Source: Pseudoxanthomonas helianthi
Lineage (GTDB): Bacteria > Pseudomonadota > Gammaproteobacteria > Xanthomonadales > Xanthomonadaceae
Reading direction: 5' to 3'
Assembly: GCF_017939625.1 (NCBI RefSeq)
Contig: NZ_JAGKTC010000001.1
Location: 1,551,580-1,595,376 of the forward strand
DNA: 43,797 nt
The notes beneath the pieces are model-generated. The model did not search any database, had not been told where the DNA came from, and saw only the letters and a list, made by a program, of their open reading frames with translations. How positions within the stretch are numbered: the stretch's first letter is position 1; each line of letters starts with the position of its first letter. The position numbers and the translations under genes are program-made. Shown one piece after another: positions 24,451 through 32,049 of the stretch.

Positions 24451-25794
24451 TCAGCCGTTGCGGTTCGCGTCGCGGCGCGGGCCGCGCTGCGGCGCCTGCG
24501 GCTTGCGCTCGCCATGCTTCTTCGGGCCGGCGTGGGCGTGGCGCGGCGCATCGCCGTGCGGACGGCGCGCGTGCGCGGGCTTGCCGTGCGGCTTGCGCGG
24601 CGCGCGGTGGCCGCCCGGTTGCTCGGCCTTGCCCGGTGCGCTGTTGCCCCAGCGGATCGGCGTCTGCGGCTCGAAACCCGGCACGTCGCGGATATCCATG
24701 TCCTGCTTAAGCAGGCGCACGATCGCGCGCAGGTACTTGGCCTCGTCCTGCGCGACCAGCGAGATCGCTTCGCCCTGCGAACCGTTGCGGCCGGTGCGGC
24801 CGATGCGATGCACGTAGTCCTCGGCGACCATCGGCAGGTCGAAGTTGATCACCTTCGGCAGCTGGTCGATGTCGATGCCGCGCGCGGCGATGTCGGTGGC
24901 GACCAGCACCGGCACCCTGCCGGCCTTGAAGTCGTTGAGCGCGCGCTGGCGCTGGCCCTGGCTCTTGTTGCCATGGATCGCCGCGGCCTTGATCCCGGAC
25001 TTCTCCAGGAACACGGCCAGCTTGTCGCTGCCGTGCTTGGTGCGGGCGAACACCAGGGTCTGCGCGCGCGCGTCTGCGCTGAGCAGGTGCAACAGCAGTT
25101 CGCGCTTGCGCCCGCCGTCGACCGGATGCACGCGGTGGGCGATGGTTTCGGCGACGGTGTTCTGCGGCGTGACCATCACTTCCTGCGGATTGCGCATGAA
25201 TTCCAGCGCCAGCTGCTTGATCGGCTCGGCGAAGGTCGCCGAGAACAGCAGGGTCTGGCGGTTCTGCCGCGGCAGCTTGGCCAGGATGCGCTTGATCGAG
25301 GGCAGGAAGCCCATGTCGAGCATGCGGTCGGCTTCGTCCAGGATCAGCACTTCGATGCCGCTCAGGTCGACGCTGCGGCGGTCGATGTGGTCGAGCAAAC
25401 GGCCCGGGCAGGCGATCACCAGGTCGACGCCGCGCTGCAGCGCCTGCAACTGGTTGCCCATGCCGACGCCGCCGTAGATGGTGGTCGACGGCACGCGCAG
25501 GTACTTGCCGTAATCGCGCAGGCTTTCATGCACCTGCACGGCCAGCTCCCGGGTGGGGGTCAGGACCAGCGCGCGCGGCTTGCGCGTGCGGTTGGGCTCG
25601 CCCGACAGCTTCTGCAGCAGCGGCAGGCCGAACGCGGCGGTCTTGCCGGTGCCGGTCTGGGCGCCGGCGAGCAAGTCGTGGCCGGCCAGCGCCAGCGGGA
25701 TGGCCTGGGCCTGGATCGGGGTGGGCGTGTCGTAGCCCTGTTCGGACAGCGCGCGCAGCAGGGCGGGCGAAAGCCCAAGGGTTTCAAAACTCAT
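24451..25794 (-). CDS. rhlE: DEAD-box ATP-dependent RNA helicase, RhlE type
   Basis: A 447-aa protein with all core motifs: Q motif PTPIQAQAIP, Walker A AQTGTGKT, PTRELAVQ, DEAD, FSATF, VFARTKHG, ATDIAARGID and HRIGRTGR. After about residue 385 there is a basic His-, Arg-, Lys- and Pro-rich tail, typical of the RNA-binding extensions of RhlE proteins that act in ribosome assembly and RNA decay. The ATG at 25794 opens MSFETLGLSPALLRAL, the normal family start. A long 5' region of about 240 nt separates the ATG from a TATGAT hexamer, suggesting post-transcriptional control. Confidence 0.93.
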   Translation of the reverse strand: MSFETLGLSPALLRALSEQGYDTPTPIQAQAIPLALAGHDLLAGAQTGTGKTAAFGLPLLQKLSGEPNRTRKPRALVLTPTRELAVQVHESLRDYGKYLRVPSTTIYGGVGMGNQLQALQRGVDLVIACPGRLLDHIDRRSVDLSGIEVLILDEADRMLDMGFLPSIKRILAKLPRQNRQTLLFSATFAEPIKQLALEFMRNPQEVMVTPQNTVAETIAHRVHPVDGGRKRELLLHLLSADARAQTLVFARTKHGSDKLAVFLEKSGIKAAAIHGNKSQGQRQRALNDFKAGRVPVLVATDIAARGIDIDQLPKVINFDLPMVAEDYVHRIGRTGRNGSQGEAISLVAQDEAKYLRAIVRLLKQDMDIRDVPGFEPQTPIRWGNSAPGKAEQPGGHRAPRKPHGKPAHARRPHGDAPRHAHAGPKKHGERKPQAPQRGPRRDANRNG

Positions 25795-26155
25795 GGTGGA
25801 ACTCCGGTTGCGTGTTCGACCCACGAGCATCGGGAAGTCCGCACGGGATGTGCGGGCTCTCGATCGGGGACGATCACATGGTGGCCCGAAGCGTTCCCGT
25901 GAACCGCGCTGCGAGGAAGGGGCGGCCATGTCGGACGACGGGCCGGGCTGCAGGACAGGATGGCGTCGGATGGGCGCGGAGGTCGGGATTCGACCCGCCG
26001 CGGGCCCGGAGGGAAACGGACGGCCGCCTGCAAGCGGCGCGCATCATACCCGATCGGGGCCGCCCTTGCGCGCCGGGGGAGGGGCGGGTGGCGCGAGTGG
26101 GCGCCTGCGGCCACGGCTAGAATCGCCACATTCCTTGGAAACACCAGGCGGAACG
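25795..26155. promoter_or_regulatory. 361-nt divergent region: rhlE leader and esterase promoter
   Basis: No credible gene lies here. On the minus strand TATGAT (26048-26043) is a candidate -10 box for rhlE, which would give a 5' untranslated leader of about 240 nt. On the + strand TAGAAT (26118-26123) is a candidate -10 box for the esterase GTG at 26156, with a leader of about 25 nt and SD AGGCGGAAC. The leader part is very G+C-rich and could fold strongly. Neither -10 box has a good -35 partner. Confidence 0.45.
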
Positions 26156-26842
26156 GTGGAACGAACCCTGCAGTACCTGGAAACGGTCGAACACGAAACC
26201 GGCGCCTCGCCGCAATGGTGCGTTCTGTGGCTGCACGGGCTGGGCGCGGACGGCCACGACTTCGCCCCGATCGTGCCTGAACTCGTGGCGCGCGAATGGC
26301 CGGCGATCCGCTTCGTGTTCCCGCACGCGCCGGTGCGGCCGGTGACGATCAACAACGGCATGCGCATGCGCGCGTGGTACGACATCGCCGGCATGGATTT
26401 CGCCACCCGCGCCGACAGTGCGGGCATCGTCGAGTCCATCGCCCAGGTCGAAGCCTTGATCGCGCGCGAAGCCGAACGCGGCATTCCTGCCGAACGCGTG
26501 CTGCTGGCCGGCTTCTCGCAGGGCGGCGCGATCACCCTGGCCGCAGGCCTGCGCCGCGAACGGCCGCTGGCCGGACTGATCGGCCTGTCGACCTACCTGC
26601 CGGGTGCGGAACGCCTGGCCGGCTTCGCCACCGAGGCATCGAAGCGGCAGCCGGTGTTCATGGCCCACGGCAGCGGCGACCCGGTGATTCCCATCGTGCA
26701 TTCCGAAAACAGCGCCCGCGCGTTGCGCGACGCCGGTTACGACGTGCAATGGCATCGCTACCCGATGGCGCACCAGGTCTGCGCCGAGGAAATCGCCGAC
26801 CTGCGCACATGGATGGGCCAGCGCTTCGCCGCGGCGGAATGA
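26156..26842 (+). CDS. Carboxylesterase/phospholipase of the alpha/beta-hydrolase esterase family
   Basis: A 228-aa protein starting at a GTG with AGGCGG upstream; no ATG fits the family start. It is a small serine hydrolase of the EstB/lysophospholipase-like carboxylesterase family (Abhydrolase_2): WLHGLGADGHDF oxyanion region, nucleophile elbow GFSQGG (S121), then MAHGSGDPVIP (D175) and YPMAHQV (H206) complete the triad. There is no signal peptide, so it is cytoplasmic. The stop codon overlaps the start of the sensor-kinase gene (ATGA at 26839-26842), implying co-transcription with algZ-algR. The natural substrate is not known from the sequence. Confidence 0.92.
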   Translation: MERTLQYLETVEHETGASPQWCVLWLHGLGADGHDFAPIVPELVAREWPAIRFVFPHAPVRPVTINNGMRMRAWYDIAGMDFATRADSAGIVESIAQVEALIAREAERGIPAERVLLAGFSQGGAITLAAGLRRERPLAGLIGLSTYLPGAERLAGFATEASKRQPVFMAHGSGDPVIPIVHSENSARALRDAGYDVQWHRYPMAHQVCAEEIADLRTWMGQRFAAAE

Positions 26843-27891
26843 TGCCGGCCGCCAAGCGCCCCGAACCCTGGTTGCCGGACCTGTGCCGGCTGCCGCGCCT
26901 GGCGACGATGCTCGGCATCGCCGAACTGGTGGTGGTCGTCGTCGCGGTGGCGCCGGATGCGGTGCGCGGCTGGCGATTGATGGATTTCGTGCTCGCCAGC
27001 GGCTTCGCCCTGTGGCTCGCGCTGGCGGTGTCGGTGCTGCTGTGCGTGTCGCGGCCGCTGCTGTCGCGCGGGCCGATGGCGGTGGGCGCGGTCGGCGCGA
27101 TGTTGCTGGCGGCGCTGGCCGCGTGGCTGGGTTCGGCCGTGGTGTACGTGCTGTACGACAGCCTCGATCCGGTCAACTGGAGCGGCCGCATCGGCTTCTG
27201 GCACTTCAGCCTGGGCAGTTCGGCGATCCTTACCCTGATCACCGGCCTGGCGCTGCGCTACTTCCACGTCAGCGACCGCTGGCAGGCGCAGCTGCAGGCC
27301 AACGCGCGCGCGCAGGCCGACGCGCTGCAGGCGCGGATCCGCCCGCACTTCCTGTTCAACAGCATGAACCTGATCGCCAGCCTGCTGCGCCGCGACCCGC
27401 GGGTGGCCGAACAGGCGGTGCTGGACCTGTCCGATCTGTTCCGCGCCTCGCTGGTCGCCGGCGAAAGCCCTTCCACCCTGCGCGACGAAGTGGAACTGGC
27501 CGAACGCTACCTCGCCATCGAATCGCTGCGCCTGGGCGAGCGCATGCAGGTGGTCTGGCGCAAGCACGAACCGCTGCCGTGGGACCTGCCGATGCCGCGG
27601 CTGGTGTTGCAGCCGCTGGTCGAGAATGCGGTGCTGCACGGCGTGTCGCGCATGCCGCAGGGCGGCGAGGTCGAGATCGAACTGCTGGTGGACGGCCGAC
27701 GCCTGCACATCCGCATTCGCAATCCCGCGCCTTCGCCCGATGCCGCGGCCATACCGGTCAAGCATGGCGCCGGCCACGCCCAGCGCAGCACCCTGCATCG
27801 GCTGGGCTACGAATTCGGCCCGTCCACGCGGATGACGTCCGCGTGGCGCGAGGGCTACTATGTCTGCGAGGTCGATCTGCCGTTGCCGTGA
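26839..27891 (+). CDS. algZ: LytS-type sensor histidine kinase, AlgZ/FimS family
   Basis: A 350-aa membrane sensor. Four hydrophobic segments lie between about residues 22 and 142, followed by a His_kinase (PF06580) domain with the phospho-acceptor motif RPHFLFNSMNLI (H170) and the N box LQPLVENAVLHG (N263). The ATP-lid region reads HGAGHAQRSTLHRLG in place of the usual GxGxGLxNxRxRL, so the second glycine motif is degenerate, as reported for AlgZ/FimS-type kinases. It overlaps the esterase gene by 4 nt and is followed 11 nt later by its cognate regulator. In Pseudomonas the pair controls twitching motility and exopolysaccharide and also lies next to hemC. Confidence 0.88.
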   Translation: MMPAAKRPEPWLPDLCRLPRLATMLGIAELVVVVVAVAPDAVRGWRLMDFVLASGFALWLALAVSVLLCVSRPLLSRGPMAVGAVGAMLLAALAAWLGSAVVYVLYDSLDPVNWSGRIGFWHFSLGSSAILTLITGLALRYFHVSDRWQAQLQANARAQADALQARIRPHFLFNSMNLIASLLRRDPRVAEQAVLDLSDLFRASLVAGESPSTLRDEVELAERYLAIESLRLGERMQVVWRKHEPLPWDLPMPRLVLQPLVENAVLHGVSRMPQGGEVEIELLVDGRRLHIRIRNPAPSPDAAAIPVKHGAGHAQRSTLHRLGYEFGPSTRMTSAWREGYYVCEVDLPLP

Positions 27892-27902
27892 GGGGGTGGC
27901 GT

Positions 27903-28628
27903 GTGAAGCTTGTCATCGCCGACGACGAACCGCTGGCCCGCGAGCGCCTGCGTTCGCTGCTGGCCGAACATGCCGATGCCGAAGTGGTGGCCGAGGCGGA
28001 GAACGGCCTCGAAGCCCTGCAAGCCTGTTCGCAGCACCACCCCGATGTGGTGCTGCTGGACATCGCCATGCCGGGCGTCGACGGCCTCGAGACCGCGCGC
28101 CACCTGGCCGCGTTCGAGCCGCGCCCGGCGGTGGTGTTCTGCACCGCCTACGACGTGCATGCCCTGTCGGCGTTCGAGGTCGCGGCGCTCGACTACCTGA
28201 TGAAGCCGATCCGCCCCGAGCGCCTCGCCGCGGCGCTGGAGCGCGTGCGCCTGTTCTCCGCCGCGCGCGGACCGGCGCCGGAGGGTCGCGCCGCGCCGCG
28301 CGCCCATCTGTGTGCGCGCCTGCGCGGCAGCCTGCGCCTGATTCCGATCGAGGAAGTGCACTACCTGCAGGCCGAGGAAAAATACGTCGTGGTCCACCAC
28401 GCGCACGGCGAGGACCTGATCGAGGAATCGCTGAAGTCGCTGGAAGACGAATTCGGCGAGCGCTTCGTGCGCATCCACCGCAACTGCCTGGTCGCGCGCC
28501 ACGAACTGGTCGAGCTGCGCCGCGGCGGCGACGGGCGGGTCCACGCGCACCTGCGCCACGGCAAGGAACCGCTGGAAGTCAGCCGGCGCTGCGTGCCGGC
28601 GCTGCGCGACAGCGTGCGGCATTTCTGA
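27903..28628 (+). CDS. algR: LytTR-family response regulator, AlgR-like
   Basis: A 241-aa protein starting at a GTG with GAGGGGGT upstream. The receiver domain (1-120) has acidic pocket DDE (residues 7-9), phospho-acceptor D53 in VVLLDIAMPG, and conserved T and K (FCTAYD, MKPIRP). The LytTR DNA-binding domain (about 138-241) has IEEVHYLQAEEKYVVVHHA and the terminal FVRIHRNCLVARHELVEL. It lies directly behind algZ and upstream of hemC, the order known from Pseudomonas, which supports AlgR identity. It probably regulates pili or exopolysaccharide genes; the targets are not in the window. Confidence 0.92.
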   Translation: MKLVIADDEPLARERLRSLLAEHADAEVVAEAENGLEALQACSQHHPDVVLLDIAMPGVDGLETARHLAAFEPRPAVVFCTAYDVHALSAFEVAALDYLMKPIRPERLAAALERVRLFSAARGPAPEGRAAPRAHLCARLRGSLRLIPIEEVHYLQAEEKYVVVHHAHGEDLIEESLKSLEDEFGERFVRIHRNCLVARHELVELRRGGDGRVHAHLRHGKEPLEVSRRCVPALRDSVRHF

Positions 28629-28656
28629 GGCCGGCGGCCGACCGCAAGGAGGTTGC

Positions 28657-28989
28657 ATGAGGCTGCTCTGCTCGTCGTCCAGCCTGACCTTCGTCCATTC
28701 GCTGCGCATCGCCCTGGATGGCGAGGGGATAGATACCTTCTGTTCCGATGCCGACAGCAACCTGTCCAGCATCGCCGGCCCGATGACCGGGACGGCCGCG
28801 CGGATCTACGTGCTCGACGAGGAAGACTGGGATCGTGCGGTCGCGGTGATGAAGCACCTGGATCCTTCGATCGGCCGCGCGGAAGCGACGACGGGGCAGG
28901 CGCGCGGTGCCTGGCCGCAATGGGTCTGGATTGGCCTCGGCCTGGTCGTGGCGATCGTAGTCGCAGGCTTGCTGGGCGGCCAGCACTGA
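28657..28989 (+). CDS. DUF2007-domain protein with C-terminal membrane anchor
   Basis: A 110-aa protein. An AAGGAGG Shine-Dalgarno lies 6 nt before the ATG, one of the strongest in the window. The N-terminal 70 residues fit DUF2007 (putative signal-transducing, PII-like fold): LRIALDGEGIDTFCSD, then ARIYVLDEEDWDRAVAVM. One transmembrane helix at about residues 90-107 (VWIGLGLVVAIVVAGLLGG) anchors it with the domain in the cytoplasm. It lies 28 nt after algR and before hemC, so it is probably co-transcribed with the two-component system. The function is not established. Confidence 0.82.
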   Translation: MRLLCSSSSLTFVHSLRIALDGEGIDTFCSDADSNLSSIAGPMTGTAARIYVLDEEDWDRAVAVMKHLDPSIGRAEATTGQARGAWPQWVWIGLGLVVAIVVAGLLGGQH

Positions 28990-29058
28990 CGCCGCGTTCG
29001 CGCGGTCTTGATGCCTGCGTGAATAGCTCTTCGGCTATCCGCCACTTGCGGTCGCCTT

Positions 29059-29064
29059 CATAAT
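29059..29064 (+). promoter_or_regulatory. Candidate -10 box of hemC (leaderless geometry)
   Basis: CATAAT is followed by six nucleotides (AGACAC) and then the GTG start at 29071. No Shine-Dalgarno is present in the short gap. A small ATAGC/GCTAT hairpin lies about 25 nt upstream. The -35 region is weak. Confidence 0.45.
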
Positions 29065-29070
29065 AGACAC

Positions 29071-29985
29071 GTGACCCTAATCCGCATCGCCACCCGCAAG
29101 AGCCCGCTCGCCCTGTGGCAGAGCGAGCATGTCGCCGAACGCCTGCGTGCGGCGCATCCGGAGGTGCGCGTGGAACTGGTGCCGATGAGCACGCGCGGCG
29201 ACGAGGTGCTGGACCGTTCGCTGGCCGCGATCGGCGGCAAGGGCCTGTTCCTGAAGGAACTGGAGCTGGCGATGCAGCGCGGCGAGGCCGACTGCGCGGT
29301 GCATTCGCTGAAGGACGTGCCGATGGAGCTGGAGCCCGGGTTCGCCCTGCCGGCGATCCTGTCGCGCGCCGATCCGGCCGACGCCTTCGTCAGCAACCGG
29401 TTCGCTGCGGTGGCCGACCTGTCGCAAGGCGCGCGCGTCGGCACGTCGTCGCTGCGCCGGCAGGCGCAATTGCGCGCGCTGCGCCCGGACCTGCAATTGC
29501 TCGACCTGCGCGGCAACGTCAACACGCGCCTGGCGAAACTGGACGCGGGCGAGTACGACGCCATCGTGCTGGCCTGCGCCGGCCTGCAGCGGCTCGGCTT
29601 CGACTCGCGCATCCGCGCACGGCTCGATGCGCCGGCATGGTTGCCCGCGCCCGCGCAGGGCGCCATCGCGGTCGAGTGCCGCGACGACGCGCCGGAGCTG
29701 CACGCGCTGCTCGCCGCGCTGGACGATGCGCCGACCCGGCGCCGCGTCGAAGCCGAGCGGGCGATGAATCGTGCCCTGCACGGCAGCTGCCACGTACCGG
29801 TGGCGGCGTTCGCGCAATTGCAGGGCGAACGCCTGCTGCTGCACGGCCTGGTCGGTTCCGCCGGCGACGGTCGTTGCGTGCGTGCGCAAGACGAAGGCGA
29901 CGATGCGGAAGCCCTGGGCCGCGAAGTCGCGGCGCAATTGCTGGCCCTGGGCGCGGACCGGATCCTCGCCGAAACCGGCGGCTGA
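29071..29985 (+). CDS. hemC: Hydroxymethylbilane synthase (porphobilinogen deaminase)
   Basis: A 304-aa cytoplasmic enzyme that joins four porphobilinogen units to hydroxymethylbilane in haem and corrinoid synthesis. Conserved segments are [36 protein letters not shown] and [11 protein letters not shown]. Residue C240 in [11 protein letters not shown] carries the dipyrromethane cofactor. The GTG at 29071 fits the family start exactly. It follows the AlgZ/AlgR/DUF2007 cluster after an 81-nt gap that contains its own -10-like hexamer. No hemD follows; the next gene is a WYL regulator. Confidence 0.96.
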   Translation: MTLIRIATRKSPLALWQSEHVAERLRAAHPEVRVELVPMSTRGDEVLDRSLAAIGGKGLFLKELELAMQRGEADCAVHSLKDVPMELEPGFALPAILSRADPADAFVSNRFAAVADLSQGARVGTSSLRRQAQLRALRPDLQLLDLRGNVNTRLAKLDAGEYDAIVLACAGLQRLGFDSRIRARLDAPAWLPAPAQGAIAVECRDDAPELHALLAALDDAPTRRRVEAERAMNRALHGSCHVPVAAFAQLQGERLLLHGLVGSAGDGRCVRAQDEGDDAEALGREVAAQLLALGADRILAETGG

Positions 29986-30081
29986 ATCGGCGACCGGATC
30001 GTCGCTCCCGCTGCCAACGGGTTCGCGGCAGCGATGCGCGGACTCGGCCATAATCCGTTCCCCCTGTCGGCACCCTCGGCC

Positions 30082-31050
30082 ATGGACAAGATCGAGCGCA
30101 TCACCGCACTGCATCGCATCCTCAAGGCGTCCCGTTATCCGGTCACGGTGAAGCGGCTGCAGGAGGAACTGGGTTGCTCGCGCGCCACCGCCTATCGCGA
30201 CCTGGCCTACCTGCGCGACGCGCTGATGGCGCCGATCGAGGGCGATGGCGAGGCCGGCTTCCGCTACAACGCGGCCGAAGGCGAGCGCTTCGAACTGCCC
30301 GGCCTGTGGCTGAGTTCGGAAGAACTGTACGCGTTGCTGGCGTCGCAGCAGTTGCTCGCGCGCACCGGTGGCGGCGTGCTGTCGACCGCGCTGGCGCCGC
30401 TGCAGAAGCGCATCGAAGGGCTGCTGGCCGACCATGCCGGCATCGACCAGTGGCCGATGGACCGCGTGCGGGTGATCCCGCACCGCGGCCGCAAGCTGGA
30501 CGAAACCGGTTTCCGCACGGTCGCCGCGGCAGTACTGGAACGGCGCCAGCTCGGTTTCGAATACCGCGCGCGTTCCACCGACGAAAAGACCCGGCGTACC
30601 GTATCGCCGCAACGCCTCACCCACTATCGCGACAACTGGTATCTCGACGCGTGGGACGAGGACAAGGGCGGACTGCGCAGTTTTTCGGTCGATCGCATCT
30701 CGGCTGCGCGCCTGCTGGACGAGGCGGCGCGGGATATCGGCAGCGAAGAGCTGAACCAGCACCTGGCGTCGAGCTACGGGATCTTCTCCGGCGAGCCGAA
30801 GGGCTGGGCGACGATCGTGTTCAGCGCCAAGGCGGCGCGTTGGGTCGCCGACGAGCAGTGGCATTCGAAGCAGCAGGGCCGTTTCCTGTCCGACGGGCGC
30901 TACGAATTGAAGGTGCCGTACAGCGCGTCGCGCGAACTGCTGATGGACGTGCTGCATTACGGGGCGGATGCGGAGATCGTGGAGCCGACGGTGTTGCGCG
31001 AGCAGGCGAAGTCGCTGCTGGCGTTGGCGTTGGCGAATTACGAGCGCTGA
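30082..31050 (+). CDS. WYL-domain transcriptional regulator (YafY family)
   Basis: A 322-aa protein. The N-terminal HTH_11-type domain opens MDKIERITALHRILKASR and continues VKRLQEELGCSRATAYRDL. The WYL ligand-sensing domain lies at about residues 145-215 (GFEYRARSTDEKTRRTVSPQ, then NWYLDAWDED and RSFSVDRISAA), followed by the C-terminal WCX-like extension. The ATG at 30082 was preferred to an upstream ATG at 30034 because it opens directly into the HTH. CATAAT at 30049-30054 is a candidate -10 box. It is not clustered with a defence or other obvious target gene, so the regulon is unknown. Confidence 0.9.
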   Translation: MDKIERITALHRILKASRYPVTVKRLQEELGCSRATAYRDLAYLRDALMAPIEGDGEAGFRYNAAEGERFELPGLWLSSEELYALLASQQLLARTGGGVLSTALAPLQKRIEGLLADHAGIDQWPMDRVRVIPHRGRKLDETGFRTVAAAVLERRQLGFEYRARSTDEKTRRTVSPQRLTHYRDNWYLDAWDEDKGGLRSFSVDRISAARLLDEAARDIGSEELNQHLASSYGIFSGEPKGWATIVFSAKAARWVADEQWHSKQQGRFLSDGRYELKVPYSASRELLMDVLHYGADAEIVEPTVLREQAKSLLALALANYER

Positions 31051-31060
31051 GTCGAGCGAC

Positions 31061-31084
31061 CCTTTCCCCGCGTGCGGGAAAAGG
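31061..31084 (+). repeat. C-rich hairpin just after the WYL regulator
   Basis: CCTTTCCCCGC (31061-31071) pairs with GCGGGAAAAGG (31074-31084) with one mismatch and a 2-nt loop, 11 nt after the stop codon. Its position suggests a 3'-end hairpin for the WYL gene, although no T tract follows. The sequence resembles a common intergenic repeat family of xanthomonads. Confidence 0.5.
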
Positions 31085-31163
31085 TGCCGAAGGCGGATGG
31101 CGGCATCCGGTCCTGACGAAGCTTCCGTCGCGATTTTCGCCTCGAATGCGGCTTGTGGCTTTG

Positions 31164-31184
31164 TAGAGCCGAGCATGCTCGGCT
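31164..31184 (+). repeat. SMAG-like REP: GTAG plus 18-bp perfect palindrome
   Basis: The tetranucleotide GTAG (31164-31167) leads into the perfect palindrome AGCCGAGCATGCTCGGCT (31167-31184). A GTAG head followed by a stem-loop is the hallmark of SMAG elements of Stenotrophomonas and of REPs mobilised by RAYT transposases. No RAYT gene is in the window. Confidence 0.7.
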
Positions 31185-31199
31185 GCTCTTGCTGTTGCC

Positions 31200-31231
31200 C
31201 GTCATCCCAGCGAACGCTGGGATCCATTTTG
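31200..31231 (+). repeat. CGTCAT-type intergenic repeat
   Basis: CGTCATCCCAGCG, a short loop, then CGCTGGGATCC and CATTTTG. The hairpin stem is CCCAGCG/CGCTGGG. The same family occurs twice more in inverted orientation at 38636-38740. It belongs to the widespread proteobacterial family that reads CGTCATTCCCGCGAAAGCGG and onward. Confidence 0.75.
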
Positions 31232-31241
31232 CTTTGCTCCT

Positions 31242-31265
31242 GTAGGAGCGCACCTGGGCGCGACC
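31242..31265 (+). repeat. GTAGGAGCG-type REP (first copy)
   Basis: A 24-nt element beginning GTAGGAGCGCACC and ending GGGCGCGACC. It is identical to the two arms of the inverted pair at 39627-39718. It starts with GTAG and contains an imperfect GCGC-based hairpin, as RAYT-associated REPs do. Confidence 0.8.
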
Positions 31266-31361
31266 GTAGGACCGCGATCGCCTGGACAATCCCTCAACGC
31301 AGGAGCAATCCGTCGCCCACTGCGTGAGTTTCTACAAAAAGCATTTCGCCTTTCGGCGACT

Positions 31362-31391
31362 TACTTTTCTTTGCTTGTGCAAAGAAAAGTA
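31362..31391. repeat. Perfect 13-bp inverted repeat, left part of a composite intergenic element
   Basis: TACTTTTCTTTGC (31362-31374) and GCAAAGAAAAGTA (31379-31391) are perfect complements around TTGT. The A+T-rich stem contrasts with the G+C-rich surroundings. From memory, this motif followed by ACCAAAAGAAAG is frequent between genes in xanthomonads and some other proteobacteria. Confidence 0.75.
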
Positions 31392-31441
31392 ACCAAAAGA
31401 AAGCACACCCCTCCTCGCGCCCTTCGCTGCGCGAAGGGTCC

Positions 31442-31565
31442 GCGGAGCCGGTGGGAATTTTCGGACGGGGCATCCCCGTATCAAGTACGGGGCAGGCTCT
31501 GCCCCTTCCGAAAACGGCGCACATCCCTGTGCGCCGCCCCTGCGGGGTTTACCCACCGGCTCCGC
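31442..31565. repeat. Nested multi-hairpin element closed by a 14-bp inverted repeat
   Basis: The outer arms GCGGAGCCGGTGGG (31442-31455) and CCCACCGGCTCCGC (31552-31565) are perfect complements. Inside, TTTTCGGA-C-GGGGC pairs with GCCCC-T-TCCGAAAA with one mismatch. Within that are a CCCCGTA/TACGGGG hairpin, a GGCGCACA/TGTGCGCC hairpin and a CCCC/GGGG hairpin. The whole can fold as a branched, cloverleaf-like structure in RNA or single-stranded DNA. Together with the inverted repeat at 31362 it forms one composite element of about 200 nt. Confidence 0.75.
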
Positions 31566-31682
31566 CGCTGCGGACGGGACCCGGAAGGGCAAAAGCAACT
31601 GCAAGGCAAACATCCACCTCACGTCGCAACCCCTGAGATGGCGCTTCCCCAAGCTGGCTCCACCCAATCCGGAGCCGCCGTC

Positions 31683-31982
31683 ATGCCGCAATTCGTCGCT
31701 TCCCGCCACTCCCGTCCCCTCGTCGATCCGCGTCTGGAGCGCGGGTTGCGCATGGCGGTGGCTGCCGGTTTGGTCCTGAGCCTGTTGCTGCCGCTGCGCA
31801 GCGAATGGTTCGGGCTGACGTCGCTGTGGCTGCTGGGCATGCCGCTGAGCGCGTGGTGGGCGCTGCATCGCTTCCGCCTGCCGATGCCGGTCGCTGTTGC
31901 CGCGCGCCGTCGCCGGCGTACCGGTGGCCAGGCCCGGCGGCGCAACCCATTGAGCGCAAAGCGCTTCCTCCGCGCCGCCTGA
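31683..31982 (+). CDS. Small membrane protein with basic tail, function unknown
   Basis: A 99-aa protein. The ATG at 31683 has GGAG 8 nt upstream. Residues about 22-40 (RMAVAAGLVLSLLLPL) and 42-61 (FGLTSLWLLGMPLSAWWAL) form two membrane-spanning segments. The C-terminal 30 residues are very Arg-rich (AARRRRRTGGQARRR), predicting a cytoplasmic tail. From memory, similar small proteins occur in other xanthomonads, but I cannot name a family. It lies 67 nt upstream of the prolyl oligopeptidase gene. The hydrophobic pattern and codon use make it a plausible real gene. Confidence 0.6.
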   Translation: MPQFVASRHSRPLVDPRLERGLRMAVAAGLVLSLLLPLRSEWFGLTSLWLLGMPLSAWWALHRFRLPMPVAVAARRRRRTGGQARRRNPLSAKRFLRAA

Positions 31983-32049
31983 CCTCCGGCAGGGGAGCGG
32001 CACGGGGACCTGTGCTAGCGTCGGCGGCTCGTTCAATCAGGAGTCGCCG

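Larger units (their letters stand above)
31051..31682. other. 632-nt gene-free region packed with intergenic repeats
   Basis: I see no convincing gene here. It holds at least five unrelated inverted-repeat elements listed separately: a C-rich hairpin (31061-31084), a SMAG-like GTAG palindrome (31164-31184), a CGTCAT-type repeat (31200-31231), a GTAGGAGCG REP (31242-31265) and a large multi-hairpin element (31362-31565). The density suggests a tolerated landing site for such elements, downstream of the WYL regulator and upstream of a small membrane-protein gene. Confidence 0.75.

Noticed and set aside
31362..31565. CRISPR array or tRNA-like gene in the repeat-rich region
   Set aside because: There is no regular direct repeat with spacers, and the branched fold lacks T-loop (GGTTCGAATCC), anticodon and CCA features.
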